DNA of 64,000 nt from Ceratobasidium sp. AG-K. Taxonomy: Eukaryota > Basidiomycota > Agaricomycetes > Cantharellales > Ceratobasidiaceae. Both the position numbers and the translations under genes were made by a program. A model generated the notes under the pieces. The model did not search any database. It was not told where the DNA came from and was given only the letters and a program-made list of their open reading frames with translations. Positions 12,323 to 23,893 of the stretch are shown piece after piece (the stretch's first letter is position 1; each line of letters begins with the position of its first letter). The stretch is taken from assembly GCA_037039685.1 (NCBI GenBank), contig JAWNGF010000011.1, forward strand, positions 558,001-622,000. Direction: 5' to 3'.

Positions 12323-14012
12323 TTCATACGTAAATCTAGTATATTGGGCTGTTGCTTTGGGATGGAATACGTATTGTCATATACTCTTGGCTTTCATTGC
12401 CGCTAATACACTACCTAAAAGATACGAGTGCTGTCGTGGTTGAAGGGCGACAGAAATTTCTGGTATCATGGCGATTATGATATCCTCCCCTCCTCATTCC
12501 TTCTGGGCACCCTGTTCGAGGCGGCATAGCTACAACGCCTGATCAACATGGAATCACGCAGCGTCTTTATTATTGAACGTTCACTATACCGAGAAAACAT
12601 GGATTCAAGGAACCAGAGAGAAAATGCACAGAAGCAAAGTGTAACCTCATAGACGTATTGCGCCTTTCTTAGGGCCATTCCGGCAAGCAACAACCTCTTG
12701 CTGCGGAAATCCAACTATGGGAATAGTGGTTCGTACCTTAAAGTAGCATCGTAGCTTAACTGAGCACGCCCAACTCGGACGCATGCTTTGTGTGCTGTTT
12801 TCACTCGGTGCGTTAGTCAGTTTTACTCTGGAAACCCCACTCTGCGCTCCCCGATTCATCACCGAAACATTTGTCGATTGAAGATGTTGGGTTATCATGA
12901 GGGGTGCTCCCATTCAGTTCCCAGAGAACTGCTCGGGTTTTAGCAGCTCGGCCTTAGATCGTCCATACATTTTGTTTCACTTTACCTTCGAGATCATTGC
13001 TAAAGAGCTTGATAGTCTTACGTATGTACTAAATTTAGTATACTAGTATTTCTGATGGCATGGCGGCAAATAGTATATATCTGACAGGTGCATATACCCA
13101 CTTTTACCACCTCCCGGACTCCTCGATGCTCTCTTACTAACCTTACAACTCAGGTCCCGAACCTGAGCACTAGGCGATAATTTTGGAGTAACGTTCACAT
13201 ATATAACCGTAACTGAATGTATGGATCCTTGCACCCCAAAGACGAGCCTGCAGATCTGGTCGATGCGCCGACAGACAGCGAGAGGCGCCAAAGATAGGAG
13301 GGATTTGTTGCCAGGATGTACAGCGTGCAAATACAAGTATCGAATGAAAAAGCACCAGTGAGATACAACAACAGAACGAGCGGCACCAACACTGATGATG
13401 CCGGGCGAAAAAGACACACGGCATCACGGAAGCGAATTGTTAGATTTCATGACCGAGTGGGACCTTGTCAACTCCCCTCGAAAGTAACGTATCCGAACTG
13501 CCGAATTATAACAGCAAAGAGATCTAAATACTACGGCTTCCCTCCGGAAGACACATCTGGCCTGAGCGCGCCCAAGCGGTGCGATTACAAGTGGCAGAAC
13601 TAAAGAGATAATCTGGGTTGTGTCTGTGTGGTTTGATTGAGCTTTAGATTACTTAGTATTGAAATACTGAAACAACCCTTTCAGCATCTATGCGCTATGA
13701 TCCGAGCAAAAGAACGCGAAATGTTACGAGGATCCAACATGCGCTTCTGTATACGCATTTGGGGTTCAATTTTTAATGTAATTTGCCAGCTGTTTTGAGT
13801 TTTATCACCGCTTATATGTTTCAAGTGGTGTCGCGTGACTCTTAGCTACTTTATGAATGCAGTTTCTGGCCACTAGTGCTCGATTCAACCATGTACCACA
13901 TTTTGGATCAAAACTGATTACATAAGCAAGATACAAACGAATGACCGTTGCCGATCCCCATGACTAGCAACGTAATTTAAACTGATACTGGCGCGTGGCG
14001 TTTGTTGATGGC
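12323..14012. other. Intergenic, no gene recognised
   Basis: Short frames on both strands without recognisable families. One plus-strand reading near 13300-13365 resembles half of a fungal Zn2Cys6 motif but is incomplete (see rejected list). Confidence 0.35.
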
Positions 14013-15106
14013 GCCTATTACAGCAAACGTCAATTCGATAGTCGCACCCCGTTTTTGTGATCATCAAAATCTGTCCGGGATGTCACAGGATGTCGACGGA
14101 CTGGTTGTATCCGAGCCTTGTCTCAATCTCCTAATAGGGCATGTAATAATGCGACATCTTAGCCACCATCAGACCCCTCTGATGTTATGGGTTCGAGCAG
14201 CTAAATTAGATAGATATCCACAAGTAGCTGGCATATGCAAGCCTACTCGTAGTTTTTTGTGTGCGGCAAGGCTCTGGCTTGATGCACGCGTCGAAAGCGG
14301 CGCAATTCAACTACCGGAGGCGGGCACACGAAGCGCAACGGGCAATCACAGATGGTGGATTCGAGGCTATATGCGCCCAAGGAATAGGGGCGAAACCCTA
14401 ACAGACCTAAGCAATGGGCGGGTACTGCGCTTCCCACTAGCGCATTCAACCCCAGAATACAGATAAAGAAGTAGCTCCGAATGCGATCCAATTATATCAA
14501 GGAGATCTCTCGACGAGTACATTGTGCATACTAGCAACACCTCTACATTAAATCGCACCCATTGCCTTACTCATTTGCTACTTACTTGCCCAATATTAAG
14601 CAAGGATAGAATCCAGTTCTCAAGTGCGCAAATTGCAAAAGCTGCGGAAGCGCAGCATTCACATCCACTTCCAAGGGCTTGAAAAATAATGTTCGAGGAG
14701 CGAAAGCGTTGTAAACCGTTTCGCCCCGACTTCGCCGCCCAGAGGCCGTGAGGATGATGGGGATTAAAGGGCTGACTGCAAGGCTCCATAGCCGCCCTCG
14801 AAGTGAGCCTCATACGGAAACTTAGTCCCATTGACTCGAGGATGAGTTTCTATTCCTTGGTGTCTCAAATAACGATGAAGTCCCGAGAAGGCTACTTGTG
14901 GATATCTCCCTAATTTAGCTGCTCGAACCCATAACATCAGAGGGGTTTGATGGTGGCTAAGATGTCGCATTATTACATGCCCTATTAGGAGATTGAGACA
15001 AGGCTCGGATACAACCAGTCCGTCGACATCCTGTGACATCCCGGACAGATTTTGATGATCACGAAAACGGGGTGCGACTATCGAATTGACGTTTGCTGTA
15101 ATTGGC
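14013..15106. repeat. Large inverted repeat, 216-bp arms around a 662-bp spacer
   Basis: Positions 14013-14228 are repeated as reverse complement at 14891-15106 with few mismatches. The outer ends read GCC(A/T)ATTACAGCAAACGTC and the inner ends CACAAGTAGC. The mirrored peptide reading in both arms (SQDVDGLVVSEPCLN) is a by-product of the repeat, not evidence for two genes. No clear target-site duplication flanks the arms. The structure could be a non-autonomous DNA transposon, a fold-back element or an inverted duplication. The spacer contains no recognisable gene. Confidence 0.75.
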
Positions 15107-15802
15107 TTTTGTGAAGCTACCTGGCATCAACGACCACACATATTCGTGAGACTTCACGAGCCTGAAAGATAAAGCTTGTGACAAAGTTTTGCCTGCCTTG
15201 CGACTTTTGTTCTTCCAAACCTCGACCGGACGCTCTTTGTGCAACTATAACTTTCACCAACTTGGCCATCGCGTGCAAACGCCCAGACTTGATGCGATCA
15301 CAATCAAACCGGACATCGACTGGCTCTTCCATTCTAGTTCCTATGAGTCCTTGGTGGCTACTATAGGAAGCATCCCCGTCGTACTATGGGCTTTCTCGGA
15401 TTGCCATTGTTGTCGTCCACCCGCTGAGCCTATCTTCTACGCGTGTCTCGGGCCTATCTCTTCCACTGATCGTCCCCCCTCGGAGCACCTTGTTCCTGTA
15501 GAAATATCCATGATCACGAATCAGGATGCACACAATAGGCATCAATGCCACATCTGTTTCAGTGCTCTTTTTCATGTGGTTGATGGGTCCAATCATCGAA
15601 ATATCACGAAATAGAGCAGGACGCGGCCCGAGGTAATCCGGGTAGTTGCTAGATCGTGTGGGGCGCAACAGCAGTGTAAACGACGTAGGTGCGCTCAAGT
15701 AAATCACATGATACGCTCATCACCAATGAGCCCCGGGTCTTCTACTTGCGTTTAGGCAATTGGGATACGCACGTGCGTCAGTTCCCAAGGACCACCTACC
15801 AT
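15107..15802. other. Intergenic, no gene recognised
   Basis: A minus-strand frame at 15384-15707 is open but matches nothing I can name. A short stretch near 15114 (CTGGCATCAACGACCACA) resembles one near 9983 (CTGGTATCAACGACCACA), which may mark a small dispersed repeat. Confidence 0.35.
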
Positions 15803-17322
15803 ATGGATATGTTGACTCATATTTTCTCAGATAATGGATGCTTCGGTTTAGATGTTATCCTAGTGGCATTCTTGCCGCTGGCTGCGATGGGGAGCAGCCT
15901 TTGTGCCGCCACCATCGCCTTCTACGCCACCATCACCACACTAGGCGTCGCTGCGATCACACTACGGTGCCACCGGGCGCTCTTCTCATGTGGGTGTTGT
16001 TGTGTGAGACGCGGAAGGCAAGTTTTCGTACGCTATATTTCGGTGCCACTTAATGTATACGGATCATGACCTAGCACCTACTCGATGCCATTCTCGACTC
16101 GAATTCCACAAAAGAACAGCCAGTGCCGTGTCTTGCTGCCTGTTGAGCTAATTGAGCGCATCAGCGACCACCTGTTTGAACTCAGGCCACCGCTCATTAA
16201 TTATACCGGCAGCGCGCCCGTAATCCACTCAAAGCCCTCATGGATCGAAGTTGAGGGTTTTATGAATGCCAGCGCGCACCTCCACAACATCGGCTTTGTA
16301 CGGTGGCTACGAGTAATTACAGTCATAAACACTGATGACTGGGCAGTCATCCTCCCCCGTTCCCCATTTGTTAGGTATAGTCATTTCTCATCTTGTGTAT
16401 GTTGCGGCTTCGAAATAATGGCTAATCCTATGGATTGTTTACGTTTCGTCGCACAGAGAGGTTCAGTGTTTGGACGGCACGCTCAGTGGCGCCGCAAATC
16501 AACGTGCCTTGGCGCAGCTTCCGAACCTATATGCAGCAAGGATCGACGCCCACAGTGATGTGTCAGTCGGCAGAGACGGTAGATTCGCGTACCAAGATGT
16601 AATTGTTGCGCTCCCTCCTTCGCTCAGGCGACTGGAAGTGGTCAATGCGCACGGACCTGACATAAAGGTTATCGCGACCGTGAAGAACCGTTGCCCAAGG
16701 ATAGAAGAACTGCGGCTTGGAAGGTGTACAATGTTCAACCGGATGCCAGCGTGCGATTTCTGGCGTGCGTTCCCGCATGATCATAATGCATATATCTCCG
16801 CGACTGGTACGGAATCATACGCGGTAGGCTTTTTAACTCAAATAACACTCGAGTGTGACATTTAACGCAAAACATGCTTAGCACTCGCTTGGCGGCGAAT
16901 TATTGCCACTGAATAACCTTCGCTCGCTTAGAATGGGGCTCTATCTCACGCCTTCCGGCATCGTTCTTGCACACCGCCTATACCATCGGGGCGGTCGAGT
17001 TGCGCCGGAATCCATTGACTGGCGGGCAATCATTCCACCCTCCGGACTGGGCCCGTTCGTTGAACCGGAGAACATAGAGCCCGCAACCACAGATCAGCTC
17101 ATTGCGATCCTGCACCAGCAAGACTCTAACACCGGAGCGTCATTTGATTGCCAACTGTGTGTTGACATGACCGCCGAGATAAGTAGAATAGCCGAGATGA
17201 CCGCGAACGGGATACTGCAAGGATACGCTCCTTCGCTGGACAGGATAGACTGGATGGGGTGGCTGACGCCGGGACACTTGGGGGTGCATTCATACGATTT
17301 TTCACAAAGGTTTGACCCATGA
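15803..17322 (+). CDS. Membrane-segment/F-box-like/LRR-like protein (copy D), 4 exons
   Basis: My model is 15803-16017, 16075-16374, 16457-16823 and 16882-17322, about 440 aa with no lesion. Exon 1 encodes a hydrophobic segment (AAMGSSLCAATIAF). Exon 2 has LPVELIERISDHLFEL, an F-box-like motif. Exon 3 has LPPSLRRLEVVNAHG and CPRIEELRLGRCTMFN. Exon 4 ends in WLTPGHLGVHSYDFSQ. Intron 1 appears to be GC-AG (GGAAG/GCAAGT...CCTAG); without splicing it, a TGA at 16067 would stop the frame, so that intron is needed. The same donor position is used in copies B and C. The F-box role is inferred from motif resemblance; the LRR-like part would be the target-binding side. Confidence 0.7.
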
Positions 17323-19910
17323 TTCACAACCGTTCAAATGACACTATCATGGAAACTGGACCCAGGTTCACTTTCGGACAATGAAACTCTATATTTTTGG
17401 CACACGTTTTACCTAGCTGAAAGATATCATTAAAGCTCCTGAACTGTACTCTAACAACCAGCTGTTTGCCGTTATTCTATATAAGTTATTTTACAGTAAT
17501 ATGATGCAGCTACTATGCGTGTTGAACGTTATGGAACGCCGAATCACGAGAAACCATCTCACCTTGCTCCAAATTTGCTCCCCCCTCCCCAGAACCCATA
17601 CAGTATTTTATGCATCCTTCGTTCTGTTTAATTTCCATTTTAGTTTCCCCCTCGACACAACAGCTGATCCAGTATATTCCTTGGGAACTTATCGCCCACT
17701 TATGCTTCAGTGAATACCACTCGACCCTTCGGAACCCAGTCTTAGATCCAAGCACAGTCTACTGAGCAATCCCCCCGTATTTCATTCAATTCAGATGGCA
17801 GGGACCGTAACCCGAAACTAAGCAAAATGCCGTGCCCCCATCGCCGAGACTTATCTCAGTGCATACTATCCTACTCGTTTTACTCGAAGAGAAAAGTTGA
17901 ATTTAAGGAGCCGGGTGGAAAACGTTACATTTAAGTTGGATTTCTACCACATCCGTGCATTTCCTTGCGGGCTGATTACGACAAAATTACCTCCCACTGA
18001 AACCCAGTAACATGAATAAGTGACAGTGTATTCAGCAAGAGCAGCGTTCTCTGGGCGAGCATCCGCAGCTTGGTCAAGTGGTATTCACGCGGCCTGTTCT
18101 CACCAGCCTTACCCGTAGTCTGTATTTTGGGAGCGTAGCTCGTGCTTTAGTAGGTTGATCTTTGGTCAGTGGTACACCCTAGGTCACTTTACGTTCAAGG
18201 CCGTTGTTGTCGTTTTATTCAACCTTGCGCACGCGCACACTTATGTCGGTATAACTCACGGCATATCTGCCAATCATATGTTGGCACATAACCCAGGTTC
18301 GTACATCGACCATTACTACCATCCTGGTTTCTGTATGCTCTTGATAAGTCATAACCTGTTCTCAATGTCTACGGGATGCTTCCAGAATATTGTCAGCAGA
18401 CATGTAACTTGATTACGAGGCACTACACCTCTCTTAAACGAAATCAAAAATTCACTAAGGTATTCAGAAGGTCCTTGAGTAAACACGCTGCTTCGGATGA
18501 TAAAAATGAGATCTAAAGTTGGCGCTGATAGCCGCCCACAAACCGTGGGGCCCTTGGCCTGCATAATGGTAAATCTACAGAGAATAACCTCCTTCAGGCT
18601 AGTGACCAGTCATAGAATTATGCACGTCCTCCAGCTTCGATATTGGCCACTCGGTGATTCGGCCGCAGTCGTCGCAAATGCTAAAGGCTTTGGTGTGATT
18701 AGCGTTTAGACGAACATCGCCGGTACGTCCAAGCGTGCTAACTCAGGCGCTAATGTGAAAACGTCGAGTGAACGGCATTATATTACTCAAAGCGGCTGTT
18801 TATCGGATTATTGGACGAGCCGGCCGGAATCCGCATCGCAACCAGTAGCGATCAAACTCGACATCACTTGGAGGAGACTCTATTCTAGGTGAAGCTTGCC
18901 CCTCTAGATTCTCAAGCTCATTGAACGACTGCCTAGTTTGAAGACCTTTTGTCTGTCTGACAGAGATAATTATTGCGCTTAAGCAGTGGCCATACGAACC
19001 TTTGGCTAGCGCCAAAATAAAGCCAACGCATATACGCTATGCCTCGGTCACAAGTGTGCTTACGAGTGATAGCCCATCAAAAATCGAATATCAGCAGTGG
19101 ATTTCGGTACGTCGGTAGGATAGGCACTGACGTGCAAACCTCACAACGAGGAGTGGACCATGTGGGCATGCCACTAACACTACTGCACGCAGTTGCTCAC
19201 ACCCTAGAGATAAACCGAAACAAAAATCCAAAGCGTTGGTGATTTTTGCGTATCTTCCTTGCGACCATTGGTTACTCATCCATGTCATTTGTGATCCATC
19301 GCGGCATAGGGAAGAGGTACCCCGTTGAGAGTCAAGGGTCGAAAACTCCATTTCCATGCTAGCCTGGAGACTTTTCTGGGCCTTTTTAGGCTATCGGAAT
19401 ACAACGAAGGGTGACTGGAAAACGTGAATGGAAAACGTAGTCGATTTGGTTAGCATTGTCCTTGTTGAAAGGAAAAGAGACCAACCTGGTTTCAGTACTG
19501 CTTTGCGCTCCGCAGTGGGCACCATTAGACCGAATCTCCGCGTGATTTACCACGGTAAGGCGGCCCACGACCATCGGAACTTTGACTCCCCAGTGTCCTT
19601 CCCAGCAACGCCAGCTTGCAGATCGACCACTGTACAAACGCGAGTAGCAGCCTTGGGGCATCGACATTTCGCGACTTCGGCCAGACTACACTAATCACGG
19701 CATTTTACCTCCGCCTTCGCATGTACAGTCTGCCCCATATCACGATAATCTACCATTAACTCTAGTATAAAACAAACATCGAAGATAAACAAAGGATACT
19801 AGACATTATCCACATTACATCACAAGCCCAAATCGGGAACATATACATCGCGAACCGGTCACGTTTTGGGTCCAAACTCTCAAACCCCATGATTTGGCTC
19901 CGAACCGAAT
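17323..19910. other. Intergenic, no gene recognised
   Basis: About 2.6 kb with only short unsupported frames (for example 18155-18412, 19091-19357, 19386-19667). No repeats or RNA genes were recognised. The last 200 bp would hold the 3' end of the ERG3 transcript. Confidence 0.4.
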
Positions 19911-21287
19911 CTACTCGGCTTTGAGCCTCTCGGCGGCCGCATCGACGGCCTTGATGTCGTTCATCGGGTCAAACTCTGCAGATGGGTGCTTGTACGATCC
20001 ACCCCACCGATCGGCCCACGTGAAGTACTGTTCGGAATAAACAATGTCGATCAGTGAAAAAAGTCAAACATGTGGCGCTGGAGGTGGTGCGTACCTGGCC
20101 ATAGTTGCAAGTAAAGTACAAGTGGTGTAGCGTGTGGTGCGCCGGGCCATTGATGATGTTGATGAACGTGTTGCCGGTGATCATGTCAGAATCGTGGATC
20201 TGTGATTCGATTGGGGTTAGAAGTCGTGTGAACGAATATATGGGGTTGGCTTACAAAGATGCTCCAGAAGTTCACAGCGACGAAGGAGCCCAGATAGACC
20301 CATCGTTGGAGCGGGAACTACGCCTAGAGGTTAGCTGCGTAAAAATAGAACGAGGTGGGAGTAACGTACGAGGAAAATGAAAATGTGGTATGGGAGCGAT
20401 TGGGCGTATCCGTCTACAGGATGGAAGGCATGGCTGGCAAAAGGCGTCGGGATGAGCCATTTGTGGTGGGGCTTGTGCAAGTGCTTGTACAGCATCGGGT
20501 GGTGAAGGATGCGGTGGATCCAGTATACGAGGTAATCCGTAAAGACGAAAAAGCTAGTTTACAAAGTGAGCTCGAGCTGGGTTAGAAAGTTTGGTCAAAC
20601 TCACAAGGGGACCGAGAGGAATAAGTAGGTGTAGCCGTATTCAGCTGGATCCTCGTACAACCTGGAGTAGCCTCGTACTTCACCCTGAAATCAAAAATGA
20701 GCTGTAGCCCAACATCGGACAAAACGAGACGTACCAAGAACCAGGGAAGTGTAAGCATGGTCATCCCGGGGAAGGCCCACAGTGCACATTGAATCTCTAA
20801 TTTTACTTGGTTCTGGGTGAGAAAAGTCAGCCAAGTGAGGGTGAGTGGGCTCGAACCAACTTGCCTTCAAAAATCGTGGGTGCTTCATCATGTTGTGGTC
20901 GAAAATTAGGTAGTAGGACATTGCAGCAAAGAGGAAATAGAGAACATGGATGCCGATGAGGGTGATGACAGTGAGAGAAATTAGCTGGCGTGGAATATAA
21001 TCGCGTGGCCATGCTGATGCAGCGACTGCTGGCGATCCCAACTTGAGGAGCCACGACGGCAATGAGCTCGGAAGCGCCGCAATTTTAACCGCTGCGTCGG
21101 CTGCCTGAGTGACTGGCGGATGTGGTAATGAGCTGACCACCGATGTCCACAGTGACGGAGCTGGTTGAGCAATGCTCGAGGCCGTAATGTTAGCTACCGC
21201 TTTTGGGAGAAAGACATCGAGGGGCAGTGCGGCGGCATAGACACGGTCGAGAACAAGCTCGTCAAGGATGTCTAGCACAATATCCAT
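19911..21287 (-). CDS. ERG3: C-5 sterol desaturase (lathosterol oxidase), 7 exons
   Basis: This enzyme introduces the C5-C6 double bond in ergosterol synthesis at the ER membrane, using a di-iron centre. Exons on the minus strand are 20865-21287, 20735-20812, 20605-20684, 20370-20553, 20255-20317, 20095-20199 and 19911-20027, giving about 349 aa in one frame. The three histidine boxes of the fatty-acid hydroxylase superfamily are present: HRILHH, HLHKPHH and HHTLHH. Hydrophobic membrane segments lie in exon 1 ([19 protein letters not shown]) and exon 3 (YTYLFLSVP). The N-terminus ([18 protein letters not shown]) is typical of agaricomycete ERG3. The first intron is GC-AG (donor GCAAGT); the others are GT-AG. 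No lesions were seen. It is the clearest housekeeping gene in the window. Confidence 0.93.
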
Positions 21288-23365
21288 GTCGGTGAGGGAG
21301 TGAGTAACAATCCGCCGTGTGCGCGTCCTATTTAGGGCACGCGAAGGAATTCAGGGGACGGAAACACGAAAAATCTTGGGCCGTTCAAACGATGTTTATT
21401 GGCCAATCAGAGGCCGAGTTCGTGTGCTTATCTGATAATTACCTGGTACGATCTAGGGCAATTACACAAGCCAGATCACGTAACCCCGGCACGAGTCGCC
21501 CCAGGACGTTCAACCCAACCCTCGGCGGCCATCGTCCACGAGCATGTATAGTTTCCCGATCAAATTAACCCGTACAAATAGTCTAATCGTAAGACTCTTG
21601 CTCGAACATGTGAGCCAAGTCCCCATTTTGTGCCCTCTTTAGCTCGGATACGTCCCATTCGACTCGAATTATCATCGTCCTTGCTGTCTCCGAAACCTCA
21701 CGGTGATGCAACACCAGTCCGTGCATGCTCACGTTTTTGGTCTAGCGACGTGAGCACGTTCTTAGAGATTGCGCGACGGGGCTTTTATGCTGGGCGCCCC
21801 TTAGATACCGGCCCTTCCTGAAGTTGTCTCTTTTCTTGAAGGTCTTTCGCCGGCTCCTAGTTCGACGCCCATTCCAATCAAGTACCTGGTGCCAACTAAA
21901 ACTCTGGCCGGTCTGCTCGCTTTCGTTGGGCGTATTGGAGCCCTAACCTCGGCACTAGTCTCGACCGCCCGAAAGTCGCAGCATGAACTCTCCATTAGTT
22001 TAACACCTCGGGGTGCCCATCAATTCGTTTGCGGAGAGGTCATGGAAAGTACTATGAGAACGCTGCACAGGCAGCATTGCCCCTACCCGGCGTCGGACTC
22101 TGTTTGTCCCGGGGTGTTCCCGGGAAGTCGGCTACCTTGAACCAGATCAATGACTAAGCGCTGGCGCTTGGAACTCCTGTGCCCGAAATGGACAGTGTGT
22201 GCGCTAAGGCAGGGCGGCGATGTCAACTACAAATCAATTCTCCCACCGCACATATAATCGTCCGAGTAGCAGTCAATCGTTGTCGGGTACGTGGCGCCGA
22301 TGAAACCCCGCAACCCCGATTCAACCAGGGGTCGAATCGTCCCGTCCTCCCTTAACAGTGAGGAATGGCACTGGAATGGCCAATTCAGCTACATGAGACA
22401 CCGAAATGTTGAACCGGGCTCCGGTTGGTGGCAATCAAGGGGTGGTTGGGCGATGTAATTGGCTAGGTATACTGTGCTGGGTTATGATTGGGAGCCCTTG
22501 TTCCAACTCGAAAGCCTTAGTTGTCAACTTCATGGACGACTTCCTCCAGTATGTGAATCGCGAGAGCTGAGCGCATAGCTCTCCCTAATAGATAAATGCT
22601 AATTATTCAACTGCTGACGACGGAGCCTAACTTGGCATACTATTACGTAAATCGCGATTAGCAAACGCTAGTACCTCGATGCGCACGACCAGTGTGAGAG
22701 CCCTACCACAACGAGGGGGTTCAGAACTACTCGCAGCCAAAGTCTCACTATTCGAGATTCACAAAGTCTTAAGCCTCCAACTACCAAATAGCCGTGCATA
22801 TTCTAGCTGTGGTACTTGCGGTGGCAAAATTCTATAGGCTTGATTGTCCTCTCTGACTCTCCAATCTTCGGCTGAGCGACAATACCTTCTGGCAGCCCGT
22901 CGCCAACCAGTCGCAATGTTTTAGTGGGCTTAGCAGCGAATATTTTTTACTCCTGTGGATGAGGGGCCCTTCGGCGTTGCCGGTCATTTTGTTGCCAGAG
23001 GTACCCACGAACAGCCTTGGCGAGCTTTGCCCGAGCGGCAATGTTTCATGTATTATGACAACAGCGGCCAAGTTTGAAGTTCTCTGTATTTCTTGCCATG
23101 TGAGCGCTCTGTAACCCTTCTCGGGACTGTGGCTACCGGTCTACGAAACTATTTGTGCAAACGGAGTTTAATAGTACCCGGTAGTTGATTCTCGCTGCGT
23201 TGGCCAGTCGCAGTGTTCACTACAGCTCCGGAGTATTCTTGCACAGGGCGGCGGGTGTTCCGCGTCGCTTCTTTCACCTCAATCCGCTAGTTCCGCCATC
23301 GTATAGTCATCACTGAACCCACTCCCTGAATAGGCACGTGTCACTCAGAGAGTTGTACAAAACTC
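21288..23365. other. Intergenic left of the transposon nest
   Basis: No gene recognised. Frames at 21317-21568, 21630-21821 and 21889-22140 have no family signature. The ERG3 promoter should lie in the first few hundred bases, but no element was identified with confidence. Confidence 0.4.
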
Positions 23366-23378
23366 CATCAGCAAAAAA
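23366..23378 (+). repeat. Candidate left terminal inverted repeat of outer element
   Basis: CATCAGCAAAAAA, preceded by TC. Inside lie ACTAATTTC and GAAATTAGTCAGTTAGTCAG, subterminal motifs that recur at the right end. Confidence 0.5.
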
Positions 23379-23760
23379 AATCCCCACTAATTTCGCTGAA
23401 ATTAGTCAGTTAGTCAGTTAGAAAGGGTCGCCCTTATTTCAGCAATTTTAGTGCGGAAAAAGTAACTTTTAGACAGGTTTGACTTGGTCGCGTGATTCTA
23501 GATGCACGCTGCTAATCTCGGTTGTTTTAGAGGTTTGGTGGGTTTAGTAGATTTTAGTGAAATCAGATACCGATCCTTCGCTCAGTTAGCACGGGCGTAC
23601 CAAGCCCTACTCAACCCCACTAATTGCTTGCACTCGCTACTATTTTCAACTAACGCCGACTTTACGCTAGCTTTTATTGACGGTCTGGTACTTTAGGGAA
23701 ATAAATGTGCATTGCAGCTATATTTCCGGTAGAAAAGTATATATCGCTGATTACGGATCC

Positions 23761-23851
23761 CTAGCTGTCATGGTCGTGGTCATCGGCGTCGTCCTGCTTG
23801 CCATCCCCACCACCGTTATCGTCGTCGCCATCATCATCATCATCATCATCA

Positions 23852-23893
<42 letters not shown>

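Noticed and set aside
13295..13370. Possible Zn2Cys6 binuclear cluster (GCTACKYKYRMKKH)
   Set aside because: Only the first two Cys of the motif are present; the third is missing and a stop follows. No other transcription-factor features nearby.
14002..15039. Two similar proteins at 14002-14466 and 14764-15039
   Set aside because: The similarity is caused by the 216-bp inverted repeat; the frames extend only slightly beyond it.
15384..15707. Minus-strand frame with a hydrophobic patch as a membrane-protein gene remnant
   Set aside because: Too short, changes frame and lacks a recognisable partner exon; no family could be named.
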